Origin: JBLHZY01 sp047631555
Lineage (GTDB): Bacteria; Pseudomonadota; Alphaproteobacteria; Rhodobacterales; Rhodobacteraceae
DNA: 64,000 nucleotides
Assembly: GCA_047631555.1 (NCBI GenBank)
Contig: JBLHZY010000001.1
Coordinates: forward strand, 1 to 64,000
Direction of reading: 5' to 3'
Shown here: positions 34,688 to 42,716 of the stretch, piece by piece
How the letters are laid out: every line of letters begins with the position of its first letter
Numbering within the stretch: position 1 is the stretch's first letter
The notes under the pieces: model-generated
Told to the model about the DNA's origin: nothing
Database searches by the model: none
What the model saw: only the letters and a program-made list of their open reading frames with translations
Position numbers and translations under genes: made by a program

Positions 34688-35551
34688 AATATAGTTAAAA
34701 TGAAATAGGTATCAAATTAAACAGCGCCATAAACCATTATAGATTGAAGGTATAAGATCATCAATCCTTTCGATCTTATGTTCTGAAATGCGATTAGGCG
34801 TGTCGTTGAGCCAAGGCCCCCGGCATGCACAAGCTTCGAGCGCCACCAAAATCAAGACTTTGCTAAAGTGGGTGAGATTTTTTGTGATCCTCTCCTAAGG
34901 TTAATCAGCTCGCACTGTAGGAATGGCTGCGTTTTGTTCTTATGCACCAACATTTTCGCTTTTGCAGCGAACGACTGCTCTCCGCCCATATGTAGAGCTG
35001 CCGCTCTCTGGGGATGGTGTCCTCCCGCTTCACCCCTGATGCGCCAGAAACGGCCTGAGGGCGGCGTTAGGTGGTTTTCCGACGTCAGCCTGCGGCGCAG
35101 AGCGTTCCGCGCCCTCAGCGTCGCTCATATCGGCTCCTTGATGGGCAGCTGTCGCCCGGTCCATCCCGCAACCACACAATTTCAAAGCAGCCCGGCGTTG
35201 GAGCCGCAACACAGCCCTGATCCTCCGTAGACTTCATGTATCGAAGGAGGGTCTGGGCGACATAGCATACACCCCCCTTGTTTCTGTATGCAGTTACCGA
35301 CACATTCGCCCTCTGGGCGGTGGAGGTTGTTTGATGTTGTTCTCGAGTTTTGACTGGTGAAAATTAGCACTGAGATTTCAGCGAGCGCCAGGCCTAGAAA
35401 TTTCTTGACTGGCGTAATTTTGCAACGTGCCTCTCTGTATGCAGTTAGCGACACAATGATTTAGAATTCTGAAAAATATTTTTCGTTCTTGACGGCTTTC
35501 CTTGCCGAGATTCCGGCTCTTTCCTAGAATCCATTCATAACCTTAGTTTGC
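34688..35551. other. 864-bp gene-free stretch of the island with a near-perfect 21-bp repeat
   Basis: No frame here has a recognisable product; the few open frames lack good starts. It contains two copies of a 21-bp motif (35284-35304 and 35435-35455, one mismatch) listed separately, and presumably the promoters of the leftward operon and of the integrase operon. Confidence 0.45.
35284..35455. repeat. Two direct copies of a 21-bp motif, 151 bp apart
   Basis: ctgtatgcagttaCcgacac(a) at 35284-35304 and ctgtatgcagttaGcgacac(a) at 35435-35455 differ at one base. They lie upstream of the integrase operon, so they may be integrase arm sites, excisionase or regulator sites, or ends of a small decayed insertion. 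Confidence 0.6.
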
Positions 35552-35800
35552 ATGAGTTTATTGCTCATTCGGTCTTCTTTGGCCGCGCGAACTGTAATTG
35601 AAACGGTATTGGATGTTGGAAAGCAAATGGCTGGCTCGTCAATCGAACAAAAAGCTATCGGTCTGCTTCGGGCATTCGAGAGTGCTGGGAAGCCAGTTTC
35701 TCGGGTTATGATCGACGGGAGAAAGATTGAGCTGGTTCTAGAGCAATCCAAAGTCATTGATGAATTTGAGGGGATAGATATGCGCCATGACAAAACGTGA
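35552..35800 (+). CDS. Small protein preceding the integrase
   Basis: 82 residues; the end (MIDGRKIELVLEQSKVIDEF then EGIDMRHDKT) is a compact alpha/beta unit. Its last 14 nt overlap the integrase start, indicating coupled expression. Small ORFs in this position are common in island integrase operons of Rhodobacteraceae, as I remember them, and may act as a regulator or directionality factor. No DNA-binding motif is obvious. The start at 35552 is an ATG preceded by a weak ribosome-binding site. Confidence 0.55.
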   Translation: MSLLLIRSSLAARTVIETVLDVGKQMAGSSIEQKAIGLLRAFESAGKPVSRVMIDGRKIELVLEQSKVIDEFEGIDMRHDKT

Positions 35801-36789
35801 ATTGCCAAAACACGTTTATAGGCAAAGGAGTGGCCTATATTTCCAACGGCGCGGTTGGCCTTCGCAGAAGCTAAAAAGCGAGTTTGGAACGCCGGAATTT
35901 TGGAAGGAATACTCCGATATCCTTTCTGGGAAAGAACCTCCAAAGCGAGTGATTTCTCATAATTTCAGTGCTTTGATTTCTCATTACCGCAAGTCTCCGA
36001 GGTATCGAAAGCTCATGCCTCGCACTGCGCTTGATTACGATAAGTACCTTGAATTCTTCTTGTCGATCATGGCGGAGGCAAACCCTTCCGCGATGAAACG
36101 AAAGGACGTGATCCGGCTGCGGGACGCAAATGCCGATAAGCCCTATTTCGCCAATTACTCTCTGCGCGTTCTGCGAATTATCATGGAGCACTGCGTAGAT
36201 TTGGGTTGGCGCGAGACAAACCCTGCGAAGGGCGTACCTGAAATAAAGGCCAAAAAGAAAGAGCGTGAGCCTTGGCCTCATGATCTGCTACCGCGCGACT
36301 TGTCCTCTCGGTAGCCGGGAGCGGCTTCTGATGGAGCTTTGCGTCGGTACGGGGCAGAGGATCGGTGATGTACTTGAGATGCGCTGGTCGGATATTCAGG
36401 ACGGCGGCTTTGTTGTGAAGCAAAACAAAACGGGAAAAGAGCTTTGGATACCTATCTTGCCAGAGCTGCAAGCGGCGCTCGATGCGGCTCGTCGCCATTC
36501 GGTCTTTTTGCTGACCAATGAGAGGGGCACGAACCGTTGGTCTTATCGTGGCGCTTCTCAAGCTGTTCGCAATGTTAGGGAGCAGGTTGGCGCGTTAGAT
36601 TACGATATCCATAGCTGGCGATATAACGCGGCCTGTGAGCTTGTCGAGGCGGGCTGCGGGGATGATCTGGTTGCCTCCGTAACCGGGCAAAGTCCGGCCA
36701 TGGTTTTGCATTACACAAAGAAAGTTCGACAGAAAGTCAGGGCCACTCAGGCACAGCAAAAGCGAACAGAACAAAAACAGAATGTTTAG
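35787..36789 (+). pseudogene. Tyrosine recombinase (integrase), split by a frameshift
   Basis: Two overlapping frames make one integrase. The first (35787-36314) gives the arm-binding and core-binding parts, ending in a stop at 36312-36314 after PHDLLPRDLSSR. The second, +1 relative to it, continues from about 36300 with GSRERLLMELCVGTGQRIGDV. The catalytic residues are all in the second part: Arg in TGQRIGD, Lys in KQNKTGKE, His and Arg in HSWRYNA and Tyr in VLHYTK. A single-base indel around 36290-36310 explains the split. The gene ends 47 nt before the right att repeat and is oriented toward the tRNA, the usual arrangement. It is probably inactive unless frameshifting rescues it. Confidence 0.85.
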
Positions 36790-36836
36790 ACATTTGTTTA
36801 GACTTTCAACTGACCGTTTGCGCGTTTTGCGCTAAC

Positions 36837-36894
36837 CCATTGAAAGTAAATGGAGGCGAGTAGGAGAATCGAACTCCTGTACACGGATTTGCAA
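36837..36894. repeat. Right attachment site (attR): 58-bp direct repeat inside tRNA-Cys
   Basis: Identical to 31375-31432. It forms the 3' 44 nt of the intact tRNA-Cys plus 14 bp of flank, so the element restored a functional tRNA on integration. Confidence 0.93.
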
Positions 36895-36924
36895 TCCGCT
36901 GCGTAACCACTCCGCCAACTCGCC
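36851..36924 (-). tRNA. tRNA-Cys (GCA)
   Basis: 74 nt with encoded CCA. Read on the minus strand it folds as a standard cloverleaf: acceptor GGCGAGU paired with ACUCGCC, anticodon loop with GCA (36890-36892), and T-loop GUUCGAUUC flanked by AGGA/UCCU. It is the integration target of the neighbouring element; its 3' 44 nt come from the element side. Confidence 0.97.
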
Positions 36925-37424
36925 CCTGTGGTTTGAAATCTATGACACATAAATCGGTTCGCTTTTGGCGCACCTCAAGAGCCATAGATTTATCAATGCT
37001 GTACTCAGATCGGCGACCTGCAGCATCTTTGGTCTGTTACGGTTTGTTATGGGCCTTGTCCAGTCAGCAAGCGCGAATTTTGGAAAACTTTTTCCCTAAG
37101 AAGGGCGCCTTGTTCAAATTGGGCAAATTGCAAAGCGAGCGGGTTTAAAGGGGCTTTTGACAAGGGGCGCGAAGCCTCGGCGCAGCAGAAAATTACGGTC
37201 ATTCATGCGCATAGGAGTTCCCACATATCAAAATGCGCTTTGCCAGCTGTGGTCCGCCAATCGCTTCCTGTGCACCAGTTTTTGGCAGCGGGCTATGGGT
37301 GCTTGATAGGGGGAGAATGGCCGCTCCGATCCTTGAGTAAATACCTGGAAGTCGCGCGTAACCAGTTGCCCTTTCGCGCTAAAGGCGGCTAACGTAAGGG
37401 AACCTGAATGAAGAAGGGCACGAG
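36925..37424. other. 500-bp gene-free stretch after tRNA-Cys
   Basis: It must contain the leftward promoter of tRNA-Cys and the rightward promoter of the secreted-protein gene at 37425. A short open frame at 36933-37148 has no recognisable product and no good start. I see no RNA gene or repeat in it. Confidence 0.45.
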
Positions 37425-37919
37425 ATGAAACTTACAACCATTGTGGCCACATTATTGCTGAGCAGTGCGCTCGTTTTGCCAGTGTCGGCGCAATCGCTGG
37501 AACAGTGGGGCGCGTCTGATTATTGGGATGTGATGGTCGATCCATCTTTGGGCAACGGCTGCTTGATCCAGTCCGAATTTAGCGACGGCTCGGTTGTACG
37601 CATCGGCTTTGATCGCAACGAAGGCGCGGGCTATGTCACGGCCTTCAATATGGCTTGGGGCGATATCGAAGAGGGCGAAATGTACCCGGTAATTTTCGAG
37701 CTCGACAGCCAAGAATATGATGCCGAAGCGCGCGGCATTTATCTCGAGGACGTGCCCGGCGCAGACATCTATTTTGACAATCCAGACTTCCTGTTTGACC
37801 TCGCCAAAAAGCAAACCATGACGCTTCATACCGAGGAAGGTGAGGTCATGGCGATTGACCTTACCGGCAGCTATCAAGCGCTTGAAGCGGCGATCCAGTG
37901 CCAAGAAGAGATGGGCTAA
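37425..37919 (+). CDS. Secreted/periplasmic protein of unknown function
   Basis: 164 residues with a clear Sec signal peptide (basic MK, hydrophobic TTIVATLLLSSALVLPV, cleavage after SAQ at about residue 23). The mature part is acidic, with two Cys (GNGCLIQ and IQCQEE) that could form a disulfide. It looks like the small exported alphaproteobacterial proteins with a beta-sandwich and no assigned role. It stands alone, followed by a second small secreted protein. Confidence 0.7.
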   Translation: MKLTTIVATLLLSSALVLPVSAQSLEQWGASDYWDVMVDPSLGNGCLIQSEFSDGSVVRIGFDRNEGAGYVTAFNMAWGDIEEGEMYPVIFELDSQEYDAEARGIYLEDVPGADIYFDNPDFLFDLAKKQTMTLHTEEGEVMAIDLTGSYQALEAAIQCQEEMG

Positions 37920-38126
37920 ATCCCTAGTCCCGCGGCGCGGTTTTGCAGTAAAGCGCAGATGCTTTGGGCGAGGCGTTTGGAGCATTGCGACGGGTGAGTT
38001 TGCGAGGCGCAACTGGCGCTTTGCCCGATGGCTCGGCTCTGAATTGGCGCCCATTTGAGGGATTTTTTGCCGTCCATGATCCGTATGAGATTTAGAATTG
38101 TTCGCTTTAAAATAGGAAAACCGACC

Positions 38127-38540
38127 ATGAGATTTTCTTCATTTTTGACCATCGTGACATTCGGCGCATCGTGCTTCCTAGGCGCACAAGGGGCGCTTGC
38201 CGGGCCTGTTGGGGTTTACAGCGTTGAGGGGGTTAATCCGGGCGGCGGCGCTACATATGAAGGCGCCGCAGCCGTCGAGGCGAATGGCGCGACTTACACG
38301 GTTACCTGGCAAATCAACGGCGAAAAATTTGTCGGAACGGCAATTGGCGCGGCAAATGTTAAGGGCTCAATCATCTTTGGCGAAGCTGCCAAAAACGACA
38401 GCGCGCTCGCCGTTTCCTACGGTTCTGGCAATAGCTTTGGCTTGGCGCTGTTTGTCGAGCAGGACAGCGGCCAATGGAAAGGCATCTGGACCTATGAGGG
38501 CTCTGATGCGATCGGGTCTGAAACCTGGACGCCGCAATAG
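38127..38540 (+). CDS. Small secreted protein, Gly-rich beta-type repeat
   Basis: 137 residues from the ATG at 38127 with AGGA upstream. The signal peptide ends near GALA (about residue 25). The mature part has the pattern GVYSVEGVNPGGGATYEGAA, TYTVTWQINGEKFVGTAI and SGQWKGIWTYEG, which suggests a beta-barrel or lipocalin-like single domain. I recognise no family with confidence. An earlier in-frame start at 38055 would remove the signal peptide from the N-terminus and is rejected. Confidence 0.68.
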   Translation: MRFSSFLTIVTFGASCFLGAQGALAGPVGVYSVEGVNPGGGATYEGAAAVEANGATYTVTWQINGEKFVGTAIGAANVKGSIIFGEAAKNDSALAVSYGSGNSFGLALFVEQDSGQWKGIWTYEGSDAIGSETWTPQ

Positions 38541-38598
38541 CGCGAGATAAAATGTAAATAAATCAATGGATTGGTGCGCTTGTAAAAAGGCGCGCTGA

Positions 38599-39219
38599 TT
38601 AGCCCCAGCTGTAGTTGAAGCTCACGCTGATGCGCTCTTCTTCGGCCATGTTCATCGGGACTTCATGGCGCAGCCAGCTCTCCCAGAGCAGAACATCGCC
38701 GACCTCAGGTTCGACATAGATAAACGTGCGCAGATCCTCGCGCGCCTCTTTGTTGCGCCCCGGTGCGGCCATCATCATCGCAAGACGCGGGTCTTCGAAT
38801 TTGATCGCGCTGGTGCCTTTGGGCATGGTCACATAGGTCGTCCCGCTGATCACACTATGGGGATGAATATGCGAGGAATGCGTGCCGCCCTCGGGCAGGA
38901 TATTGATCCAAAGCGAGTCCAGTTTGAGCTTTTTCTCACCCAGATCAAACTCAATGTCTTTGGCGAAGGCCGCCACATGTTTATCCAGCACCTTCACCAG
39001 ATCCTTGAAGATCGGAAAGCGCCAGCCAAGGTCTGTCAGCGAGGCATAGCTCGTATAGCCCGGATAGCCGTTTTCTTCGCACCATTGCTGGCCGGCCTCA
39101 TCATCCTCAGCGATCACATAGCAAGAGGTTTCAAGCTCGCCCGTATCAACAGGCTTGCCGAATTCGGCCAAGGCAGCTTGGTAAAGGCGGGTCACGAAAA
39201 GAGAGCGGATATGTGTCAT
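38599..39219 (-). CDS. TIGR02466 family putative 2OG-Fe(II) oxygenase
   Basis: 206 residues. A double-stranded beta-helix protein of the TIGR02466 group: LWINILPEGGTHSSHIHPHS carries the HxH-like iron-binding segment, followed by SGTTYVTMPKG and the distal His in LRHEVP with a downstream Arg/Ser strand (RISVSFNYSWG). It is likely a 2-oxoglutarate/Fe(II) dioxygenase of unknown substrate. It stands alone, divergent from the Pcm gene. Confidence 0.85.
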   Translation of the reverse strand: MTHIRSLFVTRLYQAALAEFGKPVDTGELETSCYVIAEDDEAGQQWCEENGYPGYTSYASLTDLGWRFPIFKDLVKVLDKHVAAFAKDIEFDLGEKKLKLDSLWINILPEGGTHSSHIHPHSVISGTTYVTMPKGTSAIKFEDPRLAMMMAAPGRNKEAREDLRTFIYVEPEVGDVLLWESWLRHEVPMNMAEEERISVSFNYSWG

Positions 39220-39448
39220 GCCTCTCTCTTAGCTCAATGTTTTGGCCATGGCGAGAGGGCAGGGCGCGCGGGCCAAGTGAGCGCCGCTTTTTGTCGCAAC
39301 CCGCGCGCCATTTCACCGCAAATTAACGCGCCACTGTCATAGCAGCGCAACAAAGCCCGCGCGGGGCCCATTCAAGCGCTTGTTGATATTGCCCACCGCG
39401 CGGTTCTGTGGCACATCAGGCAGGCAATCAAAACAAATGAGTTTAGGC

Positions 39449-40102
39449 ATGACCGACTATAGCCAGCGCCGCACAATGATGGTCGATACGCAGGTACGGC
39501 CCTCTGATGTCACCAAATTCCCGATTATCGAGGCGATGCTGAACGTTCCGCGCGAAGATTTCGTTCCCGATGATCGCCGCGAAGCCGCCTATATGGGCGA
39601 GAATTTTTCGCTCGGTCGCGGGCGTGTGATGCTTGAGCCGCGCACATTGGCCAAAATGCTGGATGCGCTTGATATTCAACCCGATGAGCTTGTGCTCGAT
39701 CTGGGCTGCGGGCGCGGCTATTCTTCTGCGGTGATCGCGCGCATGGCCGAGGCTGTTGTTGCTGTTGAAAGCGATGAGGAAATGGTCTCTGAGGCCGAAG
39801 ATACGCTTTCCAAAATTGGCGCGGATAATGTGGCTGTTGTCTGCGGCGACGTGGCCGCTGGCGCGCCAAAGCACGGGCCTTACGATGTGATCACGCTGCA
39901 AGGCGCGGTTGAGCATCTCCCCGAGGCAATCCTTGAGCAGCTCAAAGAGGGCGGGCGCATCGCTTGTCTTTTTGCCGAGGGTGCCCTTGGAATTATGCGC
40001 ATCGGTTACAAGATAGATGGGGAGGTCACTTGGCGCTTCTCGTTTAATGCTGCAGCGCCAGTGATGGCCGGGTTCGAAGCGCGCAACGCATTCGTTCTTT
40101 AG
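39449..40102 (+). CDS. pcm: Protein-L-isoaspartate O-methyltransferase family protein
   Basis: About 217 residues. The N-terminal block MMVDTQVRPSDVTKFPI with PREDFVP is typical of the alphaproteobacterial Pcm-like branch; SAM motif I is VLDLGCGRGYSSAVIA, followed by VAVESDEEM. The enzyme would methylate isoaspartyl residues or act as a related protein methyltransferase; this branch is sometimes diverged in substrate. The start could also be the ATG at 39437. It is followed 75 bp later by a TolC gene, the same neighbour often seen in Rhodobacteraceae. Confidence 0.85.
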   Translation: MTDYSQRRTMMVDTQVRPSDVTKFPIIEAMLNVPREDFVPDDRREAAYMGENFSLGRGRVMLEPRTLAKMLDALDIQPDELVLDLGCGRGYSSAVIARMAEAVVAVESDEEMVSEAEDTLSKIGADNVAVVCGDVAAGAPKHGPYDVITLQGAVEHLPEAILEQLKEGGRIACLFAEGALGIMRIGYKIDGEVTWRFSFNAAAPVMAGFEARNAFVL

Positions 40103-40177
40103 GCAAAGCGCGCCCGTTTTTGGCGTGCGGGAAAAGGCCCTGAATGGGGCCGAACATATTTATGAGGCGAAGCCCGT

Positions 40178-41569
40178 ATGAAGATTTCAGCGATCCTACC
40201 GCTCGCGCGCAGTGTAACCCTTACGATCGGCCTTGCCGTTGGCGCGCTGATTGCTGCCCCCGCCGCGCAGGCTGAAACGCTTTCGGATGCCATGGCCTCG
40301 GCTTACAAACACAGCGGATTGCTTGATCAAAACCGCGCCGTTTTGCGCGCCGCCGATGAAGATGTCGCCCAAGCCGTCGCGACCCTGCGCCCGGTTCTGA
40401 ATTACGCTGGCTCAACCACATATAATTTTGACGCCAAAGGTTGGACGAGCTCGCTTAGCCTCACCTCCTCCATCACGCTTTACGATTTTGGCGCAAGCCA
40501 GCTTGGCATTGATGCGGCCAAAGAAACCGTTCTTGGAACGCGCAAACTTCTCGTCGGGATTGAGCAAAACGTTCTGCTCAATGCGGTAAACGCCTATTTC
40601 GACGTGCGTGAAACCCAAGCCGTCGTTGGCTTGCGCGCCTCGAACGTGCGCCTGATCACCCAAGAATTGCGCGCCGCTCAAGACCGCTTTGAAGTGGGCG
40701 AAGTGACCCGCACAGATGTGTCCCTGGCCGAGGCGCGCCTCGCCGCGGCGCGCTCTGCCGAAGCCGCCGCAAAGGGCAATTTTGCTGTCGCGCGTGAAAC
40801 CTATAAGGCCGCAACCGGCCACTATCCGGGCAATCTTGCCGCCCCACCGCGCCCGCCCCAATCGGCAAAATCTGCGGAGGCCGCACGCAGCGTTGCGCGC
40901 AAGCGCCATCCAATTATTCTGGCCTCCCAGCACGATGTGACAGTTGCCGAGCTTAACATTCTGCGCGCCCGCGCCCGCACACGGCCTAATATTAGCGCCA
41001 ATGCCACCGTTGCCGCCGGGCGCAGCACGACAGGCATAAACAGCACAACCGAAACCTTCGGCCTCTCGATCTCTGGACCGATCTATCAAGGCGGCGCATT
41101 GCGCTCGCTTGAGCGCCAAGCCGGCGCACGCCGCGATGCTGCACGGGCCGCGCTTTTGATCGATGTTCAAACGGTAGAGCGCAACGTCGGCAATGCTTGG
41201 GCGCAGCTCCAAGTCGCCAATGCCAGCCTGGATGCCACATCTCGCCAAGTTCGTGCCAGCCGCGATGCTTTCGCCGGCGTTCAGGAAGAGGCCAAACTTG
41301 GCGCGCGCACAACGCTTGATCTTCTGGATGCAGAGCAAGAGCTTTTGGATGCGCAGGTTTCGGCCATTTCCGCTGAAATTGGCCGCTACCGTGCAGTTTA
41401 CACGGTGCTTTCTTCAATGGGCCTGCTCACCGTCAGCCATCTTGGCCTTGGGGTGCCGCAGTACGATCCAGCGGCCTATTACAACGCGGTGAAGACCGCG
41501 CCCTTGCATGGGGTTTCTCCTCAGGGCGAAAAACTGGACCGTGTTTTGAAGAGTTTGGGAAGAAATTAG
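40178..41569 (+). CDS. tolC: TolC family outer-membrane efflux channel
   Basis: 463 residues with a signal peptide (about 31 residues, cleaved near AQAE). Two OEP repeats of long helices and strands follow; typical segments are FEVGEVTRTDVSLAEARLA in the first half and EEAKLGARTTLDLLDAEQEL in the second. It forms the trimeric outer-membrane tunnel for type I secretion and tripartite efflux. No inner-membrane partner gene is adjacent, so it probably serves several systems. Confidence 0.93.
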   Translation: MKISAILPLARSVTLTIGLAVGALIAAPAAQAETLSDAMASAYKHSGLLDQNRAVLRAADEDVAQAVATLRPVLNYAGSTTYNFDAKGWTSSLSLTSSITLYDFGASQLGIDAAKETVLGTRKLLVGIEQNVLLNAVNAYFDVRETQAVVGLRASNVRLITQELRAAQDRFEVGEVTRTDVSLAEARLAAARSAEAAAKGNFAVARETYKAATGHYPGNLAAPPRPPQSAKSAEAARSVARKRHPIILASQHDVTVAELNILRARARTRPNISANATVAAGRSTTGINSTTETFGLSISGPIYQGGALRSLERQAGARRDAARAALLIDVQTVERNVGNAWAQLQVANASLDATSRQVRASRDAFAGVQEEAKLGARTTLDLLDAEQELLDAQVSAISAEIGRYRAVYTVLSSMGLLTVSHLGLGVPQYDPAAYYNAVKTAPLHGVSPQGEKLDRVLKSLGRN

Positions 41570-41641
41570 GATTTTTCCTATCTGTTGTGTGCCAAAGGGA
41601 AGCTGGCTACTATAGACGCGTGAGGGTGTGGAGGTTTCGGA

Positions 41642-42712
41642 ATGTCTGATGCGATGACAAATCCAGAGATTGAAGATGTTGTTTCTTCGATCCGTCGGTT
41701 GGTATCCGAAGATGTGCGCCCCGTTGCGCGCAACGAAAATGCTGTGCAAGAGGCCGATAAATTCGTTTTGACCCCGGCATTGCGCGTTGCAGAACCCGCA
41801 CCAGAGCAGCAAGCACCTAAAGAAGACGCGCCGCAAATGCATGAAAATGAAGAGCAATCTCACGGAGATGCGCCCGCTCATGAAGAGCCGCATGTCGAAG
41901 ACGGCCCTCAGGCCGAGTTTGGCGCAGATCAACCCGCACAGCCGCTGAGCGATGAGAGCGACGAGGATACTTGGGCCGCACCGCAAGAAGAACATGCGCA
42001 GACCGAAAGCGCGCCCAGCAACAACGACACGCTTGTTCTTGATGGCTCTGAGCGCATCGAAGACGCGGATCAAAGCGAAACTGAAGCGCAGCATGAAGCC
42101 CATGCACAAGCTGTCGCGCCCGTTGCCGAGGCGACTTCGCCCGATCAACATGCCGATCACACTCCTCATCACGACGATATTCGCGATGAAGAGCAGAGCG
42201 TTGAGTTTAGTGCTGATCCCGATGCCGAGCAGGCGCAAGATTGGCAAGACGAAGCGCCATCGACCCAGTCGCTTGAAGAACGCATCGCCGAATTGGAAGC
42301 CGCCGTTGGCGCGCAGACCGATGAGTGGGAGCCCGACGGCAGCGAAGTCGAAACCAGCACCGCGCCATCCGCCACGATCCTGCAATATAGCCAATCTGGT
42401 TTTGGTGCCGGGGCTGCGGGCCTAAGCGCGGCCTTTGACGATCCAAACGCCGACCCAGAGCCGATTGAAGGCGAAAGCTTTGCGGCAAACGAATTTAGCG
42501 ATGACGAAGATGATCTGGACGGGTTCATTGCCGGCGCGACAGCCGCGGCAAGCGAAGACGCAATTCTAGATGAAGCCGCATTGCGCGAGCTGGTCGGCGT
42601 GATCGTGCGCGAAGAGCTGCAAGGCGCTTTGGGCGAGCGGATCACCCGCAATGTGCGCCGTCTTGTGCGCCGCGAAGTGCAACGCGCGCTTTCGCTTCGT
42701 GAGTTCGACTAA
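41642..42712 (+). CDS. PopZ-like (DUF2497-type) acidic scaffold protein
   Basis: 356 residues with three parts: an N-terminal helix (NPEIEDVVSSIRRLVSEDVR), a long acidic, Glu/Asp/Gln/His/Pro-rich disordered middle (about 45-300), and a C-terminal helical oligomerisation segment (LRELVGVIVREELQGALGER then ITRNVRRLVRREVQRAL). This resembles the PopZ polar organising proteins of alphaproteobacteria (ExxxSIRRxxSED at the N-terminus, helical C-terminus). A role in organising the cell pole and chromosome origins would follow, but the call rests on short conserved ends. It converges with cobQ with a 4-bp gap. Confidence 0.6.
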   Translation: MSDAMTNPEIEDVVSSIRRLVSEDVRPVARNENAVQEADKFVLTPALRVAEPAPEQQAPKEDAPQMHENEEQSHGDAPAHEEPHVEDGPQAEFGADQPAQPLSDESDEDTWAAPQEEHAQTESAPSNNDTLVLDGSERIEDADQSETEAQHEAHAQAVAPVAEATSPDQHADHTPHHDDIRDEEQSVEFSADPDAEQAQDWQDEAPSTQSLEERIAELEAAVGAQTDEWEPDGSEVETSTAPSATILQYSQSGFGAGAAGLSAAFDDPNADPEPIEGESFAANEFSDDEDDLDGFIAGATAAASEDAILDEAALRELVGVIVREELQGALGERITRNVRRLVRREVQRALSLREFD

Positions 42713-42716
42713 GCGC

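Larger units (their letters stand above)
31375..36894. mobile_element. 5.4-kb genomic element integrated in tRNA-Cys
   Basis: The perfect 58-bp direct repeats (31375-31432, 36837-36894) bound 5,404 bp holding a split tyrosine recombinase next to the intact tRNA, a DUF4123 gene and a four-gene leftward operon. The contents are unlike the flanking capsule and core genes and include AT-richer intergenic stretches. The integrase frameshift suggests the element is now fixed. No replication or conjugation genes are present, so it is a small island rather than a prophage. Confidence 0.88.

Noticed and set aside
34868..35230. Overlapping short frames on both strands of the island gap
   Set aside because: No recognisable product; mutually overlapping and without good starts.
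36933..37148. 71-residue frame after tRNA-Cys
   Set aside because: No ribosome-binding site, no recognisable product, and low-complexity composition.
40108..40128. Hairpin (7-bp stem with one wobble) after the pcm gene
   Set aside because: Short imperfect stem with no T-tract downstream; not strong enough to call a terminator.
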